Source: Leucosporidium creatinivorum (lineage: Eukaryota; Basidiomycota; Microbotryomycetes; Leucosporidiales; Leucosporidiaceae). From it: a DNA stretch of 64,000 nt. How positions within the stretch are numbered: position 1 is the stretch's first letter; each line of letters opens with the position of its first letter. Both the position numbers and the translations under genes were made by a program. A model generated the notes under the pieces. It searched no databases, was not told the origin of the DNA, and worked only from the letters and a program-made list of their open reading frames with translations. The stretch lies in contig BCKL01000013.1 in the NCBI GenBank assembly GCA_001600635.1, positions 1-64,000 on the forward strand. The letters run 5' to 3'. This document shows, in pieces, positions 10,384 to 23,057 of this stretch.

Positions 10384-12121
10384 ATGTCTGCACCTCACAA
10401 CTACCTCTCATCGCCTCTCACTGCTGGTATCGTCGGTTGCCCCTTCTCGTAAGTCTATCCCACTTCACCAGCTCTAATCCATCTCGCCTTTCGTCGTCTC
10501 GGCTCGATGCGAAGTTCGCCGCTGACAGCTAATGTGGGGGATTACGCAGGGGAGGGCAGCCCAAGGCTGGGGTAGATGTGAGTAGAATCACTTGCTCTAC
10601 AAGATAGGCTATCCGCTGACTCTGTACCTCTCCAGGCCGGACCTCTAGAGCTCATCGAGAGCGGACTGCTCGACGACATCAAGGTGCGTCCGTTTCGCGG
10701 CTATCCGAACGCGCAGAGCAGCAGCTGACCGTGGTGGGATGGCATGCAGGCTCTGGGCTACGAGGTCGACTTCCAAGGAGCCGACAAGCTCGCTGAGGCA
10801 CTCGTTTCTGATGGCACCGAGGATCCTGATATTGGCAAGCTCAAGAAGCCTCGTCTCGTATCCAAGGTGAGCTGAGATCGCCCGAGAGCTGTCTAGGGAG
10901 CAACAGCTGACTCTCAACATTGCTACAGGTCACCAAGGAGCTCGCTGAGCGCGTCTACGCTCACTCGAGCAAGGGCCAGCTCACCGTCACTCTTGGAGGC
11001 GACCACTCTCTCGTGAGTCTTGAATGCAGCACATGCTGGAAGTTCGCAGCTAACGACATACATCGTAGGCCATGGGAACCGTCTCTGGAACCTTCAAGCA
11101 GTACCCCGAGGCGGCCCTCATCTGGATCGACGCTCATGCCGTACGCGTCTTTTCCCATCTCCTGTGCACGTGCATGTAGCAGGATACAGCGCTAACATCA
11201 TCGCTATTCAACAGGACATTAACACGCCCCTGACGACCCCCAGCGGCAACCTGCACGGCTGCCCCGTCTCCTTCCTCCTCGGCCTTCCTGGAACGAGCAA
11301 GGAGGAGATCCCCGAGTTTGGTTGGATCGAGCCTGTCCTCAAGGCTGAGCGTCTAGTGTACATTGGTCTCCGTGATATCGATGCTGGAGAGCGCAAGATC
11401 CTCAAGGAGCACAGTACGTTGCTCTCCCTCTGTCGTATCGGCGGGCTCGGTTCGGCGCTGATTCGGCTACTCTACGATAGACATCAAGTGCTTCTCCATG
11501 TTCCATGTCGACAAGTGGGGTATCGGCAAGGTCATGGAGATGGCCCTGGACCACGTTGGACGCGAGAGGCCGATCCACCTGTCCTTCGACGTCGATGCCT
11601 TGGACCCCGAGGTCGCTCCTTCGACTGGAACTGCCGTAAGCTACTCGAGTCTAATAGTCCGTTGCTGGTGTCGCGCTCCTCAACCCATCACATCCACTTC
11701 CCTTGCTATACACTCAAACTTGAGCAGCTCGGATCGACTCTGCCTTCTACGAGCTCTACTAACCTCTTTCTTTTGCGGCTCGCAGGTCCGAGGCGGTCTC
11801 ACCTACAGGGAGGGTAGCTACGTGTGCGAGGGTACGTCGCCGACTCCCTATCTCTCCCCCACGGCCGATTCTGACCCTCCTTCGCCTTCCTCAGTCATCG
11901 CCGAGACTGGCAACCTCGTCTCGCTCGATATCATGGTGCGTTTAGCCTTTTCTCTGATCACCAGCATCAACATACAGCTTGTCTGAAATCATTTGCTAAT
12001 CACTGTCACCCCAATCCTGCAGGAGATCAACCCTTCGCTTGGCCACGAGCTCTCGGTCCAGCAGACCGTCAGCATCGGACGCGGCCTCGTTCGCTGCGCC
12101 CTCGGCGAGACTCTTCTGTAG
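10384..12121 (+). CDS. CAR1: Arginase
   Basis: About eleven exons encode some 318 residues, the normal arginase length. The enzyme hydrolyses arginine to ornithine and urea in the cytosol. All manganese-ligand motifs are visible: GGDHSL near residue 110, DAHAD near 140 and SFDVDALDP near 240. The substrate-side [10 protein letters not shown] and the trimer-type C-terminus (VSLDIMEINPSL) are also present. An intron falls inside the DAHAD motif, between the alanine and last aspartate codons (DAHA|DINT), and the joint is clean. This supports arginase rather than agmatinase or formiminoglutamase. It lies 426 bp upstream of threonine aldolase in the same direction; both break down amino acids, but co-regulation is not shown. 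Confidence 0.95.
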
Positions 12122-12546
12122 ATGTCGAGTCCGAAGCTAAAAAGAACTATCGGTTTTGTGTCCTATCCTGAGGCGTCCTCGATTCATGAGCCGAGCAAAG
12201 GTTCGGCGCCACTCGGCTTGGGCTCGAGTCTGAAGCGAATCGGCTCAGGAGAGTTCAAGGAGCGAGAGAGACGGTCTAGAGCGATGTACCACAGTATCCG
12301 CTCCTTCTCTGATTGCTTGCAAAAAACCTCGGTCTTCCCCCCGGGCGATCCTCAGGCTCAGAACGCGACTCGCACGTCTGCTTCCTTCTTCACCCTCGTC
12401 GTTTCGCCTCGCTCGCCTTCTTCTCGCGCCCGGTTTCCTGTAGCAGCTTCCTGTAGCGCTCTCCTTCGTTTCCACTCCCTCAGCAGCTTTCGCTCTCCCT
12501 TCGCGGTTTCAACAACCCTTCCACCAAACTCTCCCTTCCCTTCAAC
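12122..12546. other. Intergenic region between arginase and threonine aldolase
   Basis: About 425 bp. The second half is pyrimidine-rich, like a long leader, and open frames read through it without family resemblance. Presumed arginase terminator and threonine aldolase promoter. Confidence 0.4.
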
Positions 12547-14261
12547 ATGACTCAAGCTGTTTCTGGCGCCGCCGCCAACGAGATCAAGGCCAAGCAGATT
12601 GCTCGTGACTTCAGGACGTGAGTCTTGCTGCTTTCGCTCTACCGCCCTTCGCGGGTCTGCAGGTTGCCAGTTGCCTCAAAAGGCACTCTGTCGACTTTGA
12701 AAGATGCGGCGGCGAGCGGGCGAGCGAGACGTTGGCTGACTTCCGTTTGACCCTACAGCGACACCATCACCACCCCTGTGGATGACATCTTCAAGGTCAT
12801 GGCTGAGGCCAGTCGCGGAGACGATGTCTACGGCGTGAGTTTGCTCCTCGCCGAAGCGGGCGCGACGCAACAAAGTTCGGCCTCGCTGACAAACTGCGCT
12901 TTCTGCTGTAGGAGGACCAAGCTACCAACGACCTGCAGGAGCGTATCGCCAAGCTTGCTGGCAAGGAGGCTGCCATGTTCGCTGTCAGCGGTACCATGGT
13001 GAGCCCTCGCCGAAAGCTGCCATTCGCGCGCCGAAGCACGCCAGGCTGACATTCTCTCGATGTACCACAGACCAACCAGCTTGCCATTCGCGCTCACCTT
13101 ACCCAACCTCCTCACTCCATCATCCTCGACGCTCGCTCCCACGTCCACCTCTACGAAGCCGGAGGAGTCGCCTTCCACTCGCAGGCCACTTCCCACGCCG
13201 TGCCCCCAAAGAACGGCCACCACCTCACTCTCGAGGAGGTCATCGACAACGCCGTTTTCGGAGAGGACATCCACAGTGCTCCCACCAAGCTCGTCGCCCT
13301 CGAGAACACCCTCTCGGGCATGGTCTTCCCTCAGGAGGAGGTCGTCAGGATCTCGGATGCTATGCGCTCGGAGGGCATCATCATGCACTGCGATGGTGCT
13401 AGGATGTGGGAGGTCGTCGCCAAGACTGGTACCTCTCTCGAGGAGCTCTGCGCGCCATTCGATACCGTCTCGCTGTGCATGAGCAAGGGTCTCGGCGCTC
13501 CCATCGGATCGTGAGTCCGAGTACGGCGCATCTCAGGAGCTCGCTAACCTCTTGCACCTCTCCCAGGGTTCTCGTCGGCCCCAAGAAGTTCATCGAGCGC
13601 TGCAAGGTTCGTTCTCCGCTACTTCTCATCGCGAAGAAGCTCAGTCTGACCCTCCCTTCCTCGCAGTGGTTCCGCAAGTGCTTCGGTGGAGGAATCCGTC
13701 AGTCTGGTGGACTCGCCGCCGCCGCCAACTACTGCCTCGACCACCACCTTCCCCTCCTCCCCGGCACTCACGAGCTCGCTTCCTACCTCGCCCGCAACCT
13801 CGCCGACCTCGGCGTTCACCTCATGCTTCCCGTCGAGACCAGTGAGTTTCTTCGACCTCTCCTGTCATCTACGACCACTTGCTGACTCTAGACATCTACA
13901 GACATGCTGTGGATCGACCCCAAGTCCATCGGTTTCCCCATCCACGAGCTCGCCGCTCGCGCAAAGACCCGCGGCGTCACTCTCGGCTCTCACCGCGTCG
14001 TCGTGCACTTCCAGGTCACCAGGCAGGCCGTGGATGACCTGCTTGACGTCGTGAGGGAGATGAAGGAGGAGTTCAAGGACGCGCCAAAGATGGAGATTGA
14101 CGAGGAGCAGAACCAGCGCTTCGCTCGCGGCACCTACGCTGGCAACATCCAGCCTCCTATCGCTCGCCTCGGTACCGCTTACGGCAAGAAGTGAGTTTGG
14201 CTCGCCTCCCTAGAGCTGAGGAGCAGTCGCTGACCCGAATCTGCCCCTTCGCAGCCAGTAG
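12547..14261 (+). CDS. GLY1: L-threonine aldolase (PLP-dependent)
   Basis: About eight exons encode roughly 400 residues. The enzyme cleaves threonine or allo-threonine to glycine and acetaldehyde in the cytosol. The N-terminal core reads TDTITTPVDDIFKVMAEA and GDDVYGEDQATNDL. The KEAAMFAVSGTMTNQLAI block and the HCDGARMWE aspartate region follow. The lysine that binds pyridoxal phosphate lies in SLCMSKGLGAPIGS. FRKCFGGGIRQSGGLAAA and the C-terminal GVTLGSHRVVVHFQ are family-typical. The last intron leaves only the codons N-Q-stop in the terminal exon. It is in line after arginase and converges with the OPT transporter gene. Confidence 0.94.
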
Positions 14262-14494
14262 ACAGTTGCGGTCGAGATGGAAGAGGGCTTGGAGTAATGT
14301 AGACGGGGGTTAGACGCTTAGTACGCTTTGATCGGTGGTTACAGTATAGACGCCAATGGCATACACCTTTCTCGTCCCTCGCTACCTTGCCTTGAGTGAG
14401 CCTCGGCTGCTCGGCTCTCGCTTCGCCCGTCTTGACCGCTTCTGAAGGTACCCAGGGCTCTATGAACACACAGCAATAGATCTAAGCTAGCATC

Positions 14495-17331
14495 TCAGCA
14501 TCCACCACAGTATCCACCACCCCCAAGATCACATCCCCAGCAGCTCAACGGTCCTCCTCCCGCGCTCTTCACCACTAATCCAACAATACTAGCCAGTCCC
14601 TCGCCGAGGACAAAGCCCGAAGCGACGATGATGAGCCCAATGTTCTCGAGATGTGAAGAGGACGCTCCAGCGTGGTTGGAGCGGTGTCGCTTCATCGCGA
14701 AGTAGGAGATCAGGCCGCCGATGAGTCGGGCGATGGAGAAGGAGGGGGTGTTGATGAAGCCGATGGCGAAGGCGATACTGGAGATGTGGGGCGAGGTCAG
14801 CGAGCGGAGCTTGTAGGCGAGGCGAAGGGCAGCTCACCCCGATGGGACGAATCGAGTCCAGCCTAGCGTTTGGCGACCCTTCGAAACCATCTTCAGGCCG
14901 GCGAGCACGACAAACGACATTCCAAAGATGAGCATTGCCTCCTTGCTGCGAGGAGGTAGCTCGCCGTTGTTGACAAGGCGGGCGAGGTTGAGCCTGAGAT
15001 GGTGAGGCCGAGGTTAGCGCCGAGCCGAGGAAAATGGGCGGCAGAGCGAGAGAACTCACCAGATGGCGGCTGTTGGTACGGGGAAGTTGGTCGAGGGAAG
15101 GTCGTAGAGGTTGCGGTAGAGAACATAGATTCCGGAGGAGACGAAGACCGAGGCAAGCGAGCCGATCATCTGCGAAGGGAGGTTTCGAGTCAGCTGCTGC
15201 ACATACTAGCAGCTCTATGAAGCTCACCTGTCCCTGAAATTGAGCCTTGGGACTTGCGCCGTGCAAATGACCCGTCTTGAGATCCTGCATGAGGTCGCCG
15301 GCTTGCTGAGCGCCGGCCTCACTGATGCCTCCAGCAATGAGGTTGGCGACGATGTTGTGGGGCTGTAGGGAGTCAACTTGTCAGCTCGTAGTCTAAGAAA
15401 GACGATCAAGATTATCGACTGACCTGCACGACGGCAAAGAGAAGCTGGCTGATTTTGCCGATGGCGGAAACGGGGTTGAGGTCGGTTTCGCCCAAAGCGC
15501 GAACTCTGCGAAGAGAGGAGGATGTCAGTTCGGTGTGACCGAGGAAGGAGAAGATGAAGGAAGGGACACACCCAAGCACACTGAAGATGGAGGCCAAGAC
15601 CAGCGCGATCAATGTCGCCCACCACTTGATCCCCTCCTCGCCGAACACAATCGCAACGAGCACAACACAGGCCACACAGCTGAGGACTACTCCACCCAGC
15701 ACGACGTTCCTATCCGCCTCTTCCTCGCTCCTCCCGCCAACGACGGGAGATTCCTCCTCCCGCTCATCAAGGGACCGAGTCTCGTCGTCGTCGATGGCGA
15801 CTGTTCGTTCTTTCAGGCCGAGAGGGCCAGCGAGGGCGGAGAAGGTGACCATCGAGATGGAGAGGAGACTTTCGGCCATCATGATGGCGAGAGCGGGCCA
15901 GAGGATCCATCCTGGAGGCGAGAAGGGGTGAGCCGAGAGCGGGAGAGAGCGCAGAGGAAGACGACCGACCTCGAGAGCCATCGTATGAGCTAGAGACGGG
16001 TCCGGGAGCCCAGCCCATATGCTTGGCGAGAGGGCTGAGGACAGCCCACCCACAGAGCATTCCCTGAGAGGAAGAAGGTATGAGCAAAGGTCGCGAGGGA
16101 GCAAGCGAAGGGGACTCACGAGGTTCATGCTGGCGGTGATGGGAAGTCCCATGATAATACCTGTACAGCTCAGAGTCAGTAGAGATAGGGCTTCTCGAAG
16201 CATCGGAGCCCACCTTGACCCATGTAGCTGAAGGAAGGCGAGAACCTGAGGTGAAGGCGAGGTCAGATCTGCGCCAAGCTTCCGAGAGCAAACGAAAGGC
16301 TCACCACCACAGCCAGTCGTGCGCGAGGTTACCAAAGATGTTGAAAATGGGGATGGCGTAAACGACGGGGAACGCCAAGCTCAGCAGCTGCGAGAGGGGA
16401 AGCGTCAGCGAACGCCGAGTACGGAAGCGGCTCCCCAGCTCACAGTGAAGCCAGCTGAAAGGGCGAAGCTGTGCAGGAGCGCGTTCCATCCACTTTTGTC
16501 GATCTTTGTCGGTTCAGCCTCCCCCTGCCCCTCCTCTCCATCGCTCGTCGCAAGAGGGCGATAGCCTCCGACCGGCTTCGCTCCAGGCGCCGGAACCTCG
16601 TGCAGCACGCTGATGATCTGCGCGGTGGCTGTTCCGCTCGGGAAGACGAGCTTCTCCTTGACGATGACCTGTCGTCGTAGAGGTACAGCGAGGAAGACTC
16701 CAAAGAAGGCGACGGCGAAACACCATGCGCAGAGGGCGAGAGGGGAGAGTATGATGGGAGAGGCGCCGTCGAGCTTCTCGGTGAGCTGTGCGAGGGCGGG
16801 GATGACTCCGACGAGACCGGCGGCGAGGGGAAGAGTGCCGGTTGCGACTGCTGTGGTCTGCAGTACGATCTGAGGGAGGAGGGGTTCAGCATGATGTCGA
16901 CCGAGCTGCTTCGGTGCAGGTAACTTACGTTCTCGTGTACCGTCAATGGACGATTGCTGAAGAAAGGAGATTGCGGCAGGACCTTGAAGACGGCGAATCC
17001 AAGCAGCGAAGCCTGTGCAGGAAGTAGTGATTAGCAAGCAGCTAGGCAGCTATGCGGGCTGATAGCTGCTGGAGCTGCAGAGCAAGAGCACACACCTGAA
17101 GAGACATCATGGAGATCCATCCCGACTGTAGACCGAAGTACATGTTGGTGAAGGCAAGCAAGATTCCTATCAGCAAGCCGACGATGACCGCTCGCGCCTG
17201 AAGAGCGAAGGGAGAGTAGAGTGAGCAGGGGTGCATTCGTCTGACAGATACATACTACTCACAGTGAACTCTGCATCGTCCTGCTCTGCTACAGGCCTCG
17301 TCGCCGAAGTGGAGCCGACCGCTGCCGCCAT
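14495..17331 (-). CDS. OPT-superfamily transporter (YGL114W-like)
   Basis: A multi-exon minus-strand gene (about eleven exons). It starts MAAAVGSTSATRPVAEQDD and ends near 14495. Many hydrophobic segments are visible: VIVGLLIGILLAFTNMYFGL, IVLQTTAVATGTLPLAAGLV, CFAVAFFGVFLAVPLRR, FPVVYAIPIFNIFGNLAHDW, IIMGLPITASMNLGMLCGWA and others, about fourteen in all. LRRQVIVKEKLVFPSGTATA is a hallmark of the OPT/YSL branch. LNPVSAIGKISQLLFAVVQ and a region around IVANLIAGGISEAGAQQAGD match the second half of the family. OPT members import oligopeptides or metal chelates; the substrate here is unknown. A charged loop (about 30 residues, DDDETRSLDEREEES) interrupts the middle. It shares a 305-bp upstream region with the divergent lipase gene. 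Confidence 0.88.
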
Positions 17332-17636
17332 GTCGCTTCGAGGGCGAACGGCGCGAGTAGGGCGCTGAATGGTACGTGTAGGCGAGTCGCAATCCTCCTT
17401 TACGATCCTATATCGAGCTACAGCGAATCGAGCGAGGCAAGAGATATGATCGAATGTAAAAGCGTCGGAGGCAAGTCTCGTGCTGGACGCGCGAAGGGTT
17501 GAAAGTAGTCGGCGAGGGGGCGGCCAAATCTCTGCCTTCTCCGTTTCGCTCTCGCTGGGGCACTTGGTTTGCTACATCTCGCCTACTCCAGCTCCGACTC
17601 GCTTGGCTCAGCTCTCAAGAGTATACCTCGGCCAGC
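17332..17636. promoter_or_regulatory. Divergent promoter region, OPT transporter / lipase
   Basis: 305 bp between two divergent ATGs. It must serve both genes. No TATA-like box or known operator is evident. Confidence 0.45.
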
Positions 17637-20600
17637 ATGATGTCGCCTCCTCAGCCAGCAGCCTACCGCCCGCTCGCCTCGCCGCTGCCTTCGCATCCAG
17701 GGCTCTCTTCCACCAAATCGACCCATAATGTACCGATAGCTCAACCCGCCCAGCCCGTCTCAGCTGGAGCTCTTTCGGCCATCTCAGCTCTGCTGGGAGC
17801 AAGTCGCGCGCGAGAATCGGCATCAAGACCGAGGTCAACCAGTCCCAGCGCTGGGCTCTTGCGACGGTCCTCCTTGCTCGCTCGAAGGAAAGGAGATGCT
17901 GGTGCAGCCCAGTTCTCCCTAGGACCAGAGCTCGGATTCACCCTAGCTCGCGCACGTTCGCATGAGGATACGCAGCTGGACGACGACGAGATCCCTCCAC
18001 TCCAACAAGGGTTTCGCCGGTCGAGGGAGCAGACACGGGATGATACGTTGTCAGAGGACCTCCCACCGAGCCCGATAGGCTTGCCAGGAGGATGGAAGGA
18101 CGGCCCTACCGATACCTCCGGCGCTCTCCTCCTTCCCCCTCCTTTCCTCGACGACCGTTCAACGGCGCAATCCTTCGAAGGTGAGATTCCGCTCTTCATA
18201 GCAGAGCTATAGCGAAACTAAATGACACCCTATTAACCTCGACAGGCCTCCTCGGCACTCGCTTCGCCCGAGAAACGAGCGCTCGAGCTCGTCGTGAAGC
18301 TCGCGCCTACGCTCGTGACCGCCCTCCTCCTCCAGCCTTCCCCGCCTCTCTCCTCGCTACCGCTTCCAAACTCGTCACGGCTCTCGGTCCACCAGGAGGA
18401 GTCGACAGTGGGCCCTACTACCGTCGATGGAAGGACGACCCTTCGGACACTACGCCCGGGACGATCAAGAAGGAGCGGCGGCGAGTGGAGCGTGCAGAGC
18501 AGGGCATGAAGGGCTTCGAGTACGGTCAGCGGATAGGGAGGAGACTCGCCAACCGCCTGCGGCAGGAGAGAAGGGAATATCCGGACGAGTCGCCAGGCAG
18601 CACCGAGGAAAGGGAGGAGGCCATCATCGCCGAGGTGCAGCACAAGCTCGTCGCCGCTACGCCCATGTCCCTCTTCGGCGCTTCCCCCTCACCTCTCAGT
18701 CCTCCGCTCTTCTCCTTCGAGACTCCCGCCCTGACCGGCCCCCTCTCGACCGCTTCTCCCGACGCCATCCCTCCCACACCTCTCGACTTTGCCCCTCCCA
18801 AACCCTCACTGCGACCCATGTTCGACGACGCCGAGCCTTCACCACTACCGCTCGTCCCTGAAGAACCTCCCGTCAAGCCCGGCCTCGACGAGGGCTACTT
18901 CTCCATCCGCCAGCGCCGAAGACCAAACCCGAGGGTCATCACTAACAACTTCGACGCTCAGCACCCAACAACCAAGCCCCTTACACCACCCCCTCTCACC
19001 CCTACCGACCGCGTCATCGCCGCCACCGTCACCACGATGCAGAGCCAGCTTCGCGCCCACGCCGACCTGCTCATCTGGATCCTCGTCGGCGCACCCGAGA
19101 CCGGCGGCAGCTTAGACCAAGGGCTCGCCAGCGTTGGAGGACTCTTCGGCGCCATCCTTCATCTATTCGGATTCGCCGTTTTCGTCCTCGTCCATACGTG
19201 GGCTCTCGTCGTCTCCCTCACCCTCACGCTTCGGTCCGTCGTGCTCTTCCTCCATTGGGTTGGGCTCAACCTGAGGGGCAAGACCGATTTATCGATTGTC
19301 GTGAAGGAGTACATCGCGCTGTGCAGGAAGGAATGGGACAAGGTGTGCGCCGAAGATGGAGTGCGGTTGGGAGTGTGGAGCGTGGGATTGGGCCTGTTCG
19401 AGTTGATGGCTATTCAGGCTAGTGAGCGCTCTCTCTTGAGCGTCTTGCACTCCATTCTTCCCCAGACTGACCCTTTCTACTCACGCAGTGTCGAAGGAGC
19501 GCTGGCTCGCCGAGGGGCCCGGCAATCTCATCCTCCTCAACGGCGACAACCCTCCCGTCGACGCTTCAGCCGACTCGCCTGGAACACCCTACATTGCACC
19601 ACTCCTTCGCCGTCGCTCCACGAAGCGTCGCATTAGTCTCGAGCAGCGACCAGGTCTCAACCGAGGTCACTCGAAGCGATGGACGCTCAACGATGAGGAA
19701 GGCGAGAGCCTACTCGTCACGGGAGGAGGAGACTCGATCATGGAAGGTCGTATCCTCAACGACCCATTCGACAGCCTCTCCTTCACTCCTTCCTTCTCCC
19801 CTCGAGGCGCACCTATGGAGGACGACCTCGAAGAACTCCCTCCTCTCGACCTCAACGGCACACTCCCCGGCTTCTCCTTCCCTCCTTCGCCCCGGTCCCT
19901 CGTCGGAGAGCCCAGCTCCCCTCCGCTCAGACCTATCGCCGAATCTCCCACAGAGCTCGCCTCCGACTTCACTACCCTCCTTCGCCGACATGTCCGCCTC
20001 GCTACCGCTTCTTACGGTCTCCACTCCTACATCCTCGCTCCTCCTTCCCCTCTCTTCACTCCTGGAGTCAATCATCAAACTCTTCCTCATCGGGTCTTCA
20101 CCCATCTCGGCGGCGTCGACCACAAGACTTCGCAGGTGCTTCACGTCGCCAGTGAGTTGCCTCACCCTCGTTGAGATGGGGATGTTCGCTGACTCGCTAC
20201 ATCTCGCAGTCCAAAAGCACTATACGGGAGTGCCCTCCAAGCCGGACGCAGATGCACTCGAGGACATATACGAGCCTCAGTTCTACCTGCTTCGAGACGA
20301 CTTGCACGGCGAGGTCGTCTGCGTCGTGAGGGGCACTCAGTCACTCGCCGACATGTACGTGATTAATCTTGTGGCTTCAACTTTCATCTGACATCTAGCT
20401 TCGCCCTACAGCCGCACCGATCTCGAAGCGGGCATGGAGACCGTCTCGCTTCCCTCCCTCCGCCACGACGGCGGCCGAGAGGACTTCCTCGCCCATGCTG
20501 GCATCCTCGCCGCCGCTCAACGACTACTCGACCCGGAGAACTCACCCCTCTTCGCCAAGCTCAAGGCCTCACTCGAGGAAACGGGCTACTCGCTGGTCTT

Positions 20601-21420
20601 CAACGGCCATTCGCTCGGCGCCGCCATCGCCTCGACTCTTGCCTTCCTCCTCGGAGAATACACGCCCGCCGACCCTTCCATCTCCTCCTCCTCTTCCAAC
20701 GCTCCCATCTGCGATAAAGGCAGCTGGACCATCAACCCCTCTTGCGGTCTCCCAGCCGGTCGACCCGTCCGCGCCATCTGCTTCGCCCATCCCGCCTCCG
20801 TCGGCCTCACCCTCGCCCATCGCTGTTCGTTCGGCAAGGTCCCTCTTGTCGTATCAGTATCGCTTGGACCCGACGCCGTTTGCCGCATGGGCATCCCTCA
20901 AGTTCGGGAGCTGAGGAGGGCGCTCGGCCGACTCGCCAAGAATCGAAGGAGATGGTTGGGGGAGCGGAAGAAGGGCGAGCATGGGAAGAGTGAGATTTTG
21001 GGAGCGTGGTGGAAATGGAAGGGCCTTGGTGGAGCCGAGGGCGCGGTGGTCGAGGGAGGGGAGGAGGGTCAGTCGGAGAAGGAGCGCGAGAGGAAGGAGA
21101 TCGAGGATAAGGCGTGGGGGTGGAGGTGCGAGATGGATGGCGATGGAGAGGTCTCCTCCCTCATGGCCATCCCAGCGGGCAAGTGCTTCCATGTCGACCG
21201 CCTTCCGCCCGACCTCGAGGCGGCTCGGCGCAAGGACCTGGAAGAGGAGCTGGCTGCGAGGCAGGCCAACGGCGAGGACGACGACGAGGAGGAGACGCCC
21301 GTGTTTGGTATCTACGCAGTCGAGCGACCCCCTCCCTTCTACTCCATCCCATTCTTAGAAGCCGATCTCGTTAAATCGCACCTCCCGCGCGAGTACTTGG
21401 ATGCAATCAACGCGCTGTAG
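17637..21420 (+). CDS. Class 3 lipase, diacylglycerol-lipase-like, membrane-associated
   Basis: About five exons (17637-18180, 18246-19420, then three more) give a protein of over 1,000 residues. The first ~430 residues are low-complexity, Ser/Pro/Arg-rich and probably disordered. A hydrophobic hairpin follows (LFGAILHLFGFAVFVLVHTW, then VVSLTLTLRSVVLFLHWVGL). The lipase core comes later: VVCVVRGTQSLADIRTDLEA gives the class-3 oxyanion-side strand, and GHSLGAAIAS holds the catalytic serine. AHAGIL between them is typical of sn-1-specific diacylglycerol lipases. A charged insert (about 70 residues, rich in Lys/Glu/Gly) lies near the C-terminus. The family hydrolyses di- or triacylglycerols. 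Membrane placement is inferred from the hairpin. It converges on ERG26 with 131 bp between stops. Confidence 0.85.
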
Positions 21421-21551
21421 GCGTTGCCCTCGCGACAAGGGTCTTTCGGAGCGCGACCAGATGTACCGTAATAAGCTGTGCATTGCGAACCTCTGACGAC
21501 TAGGGGTATATGGAGTGGGAAAACAGATGGGGAGAAGGGTGCGCCGAGGCC

Positions 21552-23057
21552 TTACGCCTTGGGCTTTTGTGCCTCAGTCTCGTTGGCCTTGTACCATGCC
21601 ACAGCCCTCTTGACACCCTCTTGCAGGCCTACGATGGGCTCGTATCCCAGTACACGCCGAGCCTGCGAAAGGAGAGCGAGTGAGCGAAGCGACCAGCGCC
21701 GAGATGAGACAGAGAGCTCACCTTCTCAATGTTGTAGTAACGGTGCACAGTCGAGTAGACGACCTTACCACGGGTGAGATTGGGAGTCTTGCCGGTGAGG
21801 TAGCCGATTCCCTCTCCGATTCCAGCAGCAGCGAGTCCGACGCCGACGGGAAGGGGGATGACCCAGCTCGGTACATGTCCATTGTACTCGGCCCAAACGG
21901 CGCGAGGGAAGTCCCAGAAGGGGATAGGCTCTCCGTTGGTGATGAAGAAGGCCTCTCCCGCGACGGTCATGTCGCCTCCCTCGACAAACTCCTGGTCGGG
22001 GTAGAACTGGTCGAAGCGGTTGCGACCGGCGAAGAGGGGGGCGTCGGGCTCGGAGGTGTTCTCGAAGGAGGGGTCGATCTTCTGCTCGAGCTCGAGGAGG
22101 GAGGGAGGGCGGTAGGTGGAAGTAGGGAGGAGACGGCGAGGGATGTCCTTGTCGACGGGGGCCATTCGGGTGTCGAGCTCCCTGCGGTGCACCTTCTTGT
22201 CGAGGCGCTCGGCGGCGACGAGGTGGGCGTGGACGACGTTGTCGACGTAGGTCCAGTCGAAGAGGTTGGTGTTGTTGCCGATTTGGAAGTTGGTCTTGCC
22301 GGACTTGAGGACGTCGAGGACTCCAGGGAGCGCCTGACGGTCACCGGGTCTATAGCAGTGGTCAGCGGAGCTCGGCCGCGGTATGAAGCTGCATACTCAC
22401 CCGAAGATTCCAGCAGGGCGAAGAGCGACGGTCAAGAGGCCGCCCTTGCCGTTCGAGGAGAGGACGATGGTCTCTGCCTTGGCCTGCGAGATGAGAGCGA
22501 GCGAGCAGCTCGTTAGCTAATTCGCTGCAGCGTCGCCGACAAGCTCTACCTGCTCACCTTGGTGACGTTGTAGGGGTCCAGCCCAACTTCGGGGAACGGC
22601 ATGCGCTCGTCGACGTTGATCAAGTCCTCGCCGTTGTAGACGGTGCCGGCGCTGCTGGTGAAGACGAGCTTCTTGACGCCCTCCTGCACGCAAGCATCGA
22701 CGATAGTCTGAGTGCCCTGCACGTTGACCTTCTCACACAGCTCGGCACCCGAGCCAGTCCAAGGCGACGCGGTGTGGAAGACGGTCGTGGCCCCGCAGGC
22801 TTTGATGGCGGTAGCGAGCGATTCAAGCGATGTGAGGTCGGCCGAGTAGAAGGTCCATACAGGCTTGTCGGGGAACTGGCGCTGTACGATGTCGAGCGAC
22901 GAGACGCTGGCCTCGGGGTAGCGCGCGACGAGCGCTTTGACCAGAGTCGACCCCAAGAATCCCTCTCCTGCTCGTTGAAAGGTGCTTAGTAGCGCTCTAG
23001 AGCCTTCTGTAGCATACTAGACTCACCTCCGATGACCAAGTAAGATTCTGAGCCCAT
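21552..23057 (-). CDS. ERG26: Sterol-4-alpha-carboxylate 3-dehydrogenase (ERG26-like, short-chain dehydrogenase)
   Basis: Minus-strand gene of about five exons. The start is MGSESYLVIGG; the first intron splits the Rossmann motif, giving GGEGFLGSTLVKAL (GxxGxxG) after splicing. Other landmarks are VFHTASPWTGSG, VNVQGTQTIVDACVQEGVKK, VFTSSAGTVYNG and the catalytic pair in DPYNVTKAKAE (YxxxK). LRPAGIFGPGDRQALPG and NLFDWTYVDNVVHAHL are typical of 3-beta-hydroxysteroid dehydrogenase/ERG26 proteins. In ergosterol synthesis the enzyme oxidises and decarboxylates C4-carboxylated sterols with Erg25 and Erg27. A hydrophobic stretch (WVIPLPVGVGLAAAGIGEGI) may be membrane-peripheral. An insert of about 50 charged residues after LVAAERLDKKVH is longer than in the yeast protein. 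It diverges from the GH32 gene. Confidence 0.87.

Noticed and set aside
21680-22516. Antisense open frame (278 codons) opposite ERG26, very rich in Gly/Val/Glu
   Set aside because: It is a frame shadow of the ERG26 exons; composition mirrors the opposite codons and it has no upstream exon structure of its own.
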